From an uncultured Eubacteriales bacterium (GTDB taxonomy: Bacteria; Bacillota; Clostridia; Lachnospirales; CAG-274): a stretch of DNA of 5,611 nucleotides. Within the stretch, counting starts at the first letter, position 1. Each line of letters begins with the position of its first letter. The translations under genes were made by a program, and so were the position numbers. Below are positions 5,052-5,611 of this stretch, one piece after another. The DNA is taken from NCBI GenBank assembly GCA_902497185.1, contig CABVEG010000130.1, forward strand, positions 1 through 5,611, given 5' to 3'. The notes under the pieces were generated by a model. That model was not told where the DNA came from. It worked only from the letters and a program-made list of their open reading frames with translations, and did no database searches.

Positions 5052-5611
5052 TTAATCAAAATCCATTACACTTTTCCAGCCTGCCGTATAAAAGGCTCTA
5101 AGCTCCTTAACATAGCTTTTTGCCTGTTTTTTAGGCATATCGTGTATAATCATTTCAAAATAAGCCGAAAACATACCGCTTGCCAGTATATGTACAAGCG
5201 CAGGATCTATATTATTAACTCTCCTGCCAATATTGCGCAGAACATTCATAAAGCGATAGGTAGCCTCAACCTCAATATCTACCATTTCGTGTATAAAGTT
5301 TTCATATTTTGTACCCTCGCTACAGCACAAAATTAATTTGAAATCCTCAAAATGGTCATACATATAATCAACCATATCCTCCATACAGTCCCCGGATATA
5401 TTTCCCATTTCCTTTGGTTGTATTTCAGCAGGTAAATCAGCAAAGCTATTTTGTGCCATTTTATATCTTTCCATACAAGCCCTTGCACTTTCCCTTACAA
5501 GATAGTCAAAAAGCTGCTCCTTACTTTTGAAATAGCCATAAAAAGCACCTGTGGTCACATTTGCCTCTTTTGCAATATTTCTGAGAGAGGCTGAACGAAA
5601 GCCCTTTTCAA
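5052..5611 (-). CDS. TetR/AcrR-family transcriptional regulator (N-terminus off right edge)
   Basis: The open frame continues to the window edge, so the protein is incomplete by roughly 20 N-terminal residues; 185 residues are visible. They begin EKGFRSASLRNIAKEAN, then VTTGAFYGYFKSKEQLF, the classic TetR helix-turn-helix (visible residues about 6-34), with TTGAFYGYF as the recognition helix and following turn. The rest is the all-helical ligand-binding and dimer domain, including LILCCSEGTKYENFIHEM, a pattern I associate with clostridial TetR proteins beside ABC genes. A GTG at 5558 is an internal valine codon, not the start, since it lies within the DNA-binding domain. The gene is 73 bases upstream of the ABC pair on the same strand, so it probably represses that operon and perhaps itself until a transported or related compound is bound. 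The ligand is unknown. Confidence 0.9.
   Translation of the reverse strand, partial: EKGFRSASLRNIAKEANVTTGAFYGYFKSKEQLFDYLVRESARACMERYKMAQNSFADLPAEIQPKEMGNISGDCMEDMVDYMYDHFEDFKLILCCSEGTKYENFIHEMVDIEVEATYRFMNVLRNIGRRVNNIDPALVHILASGMFSAYFEMIIHDMPKKQAKSYVKELRAFYTAGWKSVMDFD

Noticed and set aside
5556..5558. GTG as the start of the TetR-family gene
   Set aside because: The upstream frame stays open to the window edge and encodes the standard first part of the TetR DNA-binding domain (EKGFRSASLRNIAKEAN), so this GTG is an internal valine codon.

Overview
The window is AT-rich, and every convincing gene reads on the minus strand. Strong AGGAGG-type ribosome binding sites, sigma-A-like promoters, short gaps and overlapping genes point to a low-GC Gram-positive bacterium, probably an anaerobic member of the Clostridia. 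The protein style would fit Lachnospiraceae, but the genus cannot be read from this sequence. No rRNA, tRNA, mobile element, CRISPR array or integration site is visible.

In transcription order (high to low coordinates), the first unit is a TetR/AcrR-family regulator whose extreme N-terminus lies off the right edge (5052-5611). A 73-base gap follows. It holds a small hairpin, a weak promoter candidate and a perfect 6+6 base inverted repeat abutting a strong ribosome binding site. Then come two half-size ABC transporters (3200-4978, starting with TTG, and 1483-3207) that overlap by 8 bases. Their membrane domains and the FADPDNE D-loop of the first resemble the YbtP/YbtQ and IrtA/IrtB siderophore-transporter group, so they probably form a heterodimer in the cytoplasmic membrane under TetR control. 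The substrate is unknown.

The second unit is a LysR-type regulator (481-1386) with its own good promoter, followed by metE, cobalamin-independent methionine synthase. Only the first 122 residues of metE are in the window (1-366). The regulator resembles the MtaR/CmbR/MetR group that controls methionine and cysteine genes in streptococci and lactococci. The 114-base gap before metE is compact. A terminator hairpin starts at the lysR stop codon, a near-consensus promoter follows, and the leader is only about 27 bases, so there is no room for a SAM or T-box riboswitch.

The most interesting detail is that the centre of the terminator hairpin (452-466) matches the streptococcal MET-box palindrome, as I recall it, at 13 of 15 positions. 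It is centred about 66 bases upstream of the inferred metE transcription start, where LysR-type regulators usually bind. One dyad may therefore serve both as the RNA terminator of lysR and as the DNA site through which the LysR protein controls metE. I see no wholly new system. The other points worth checking are the dyad at the ABC operon and the transporter substrate.
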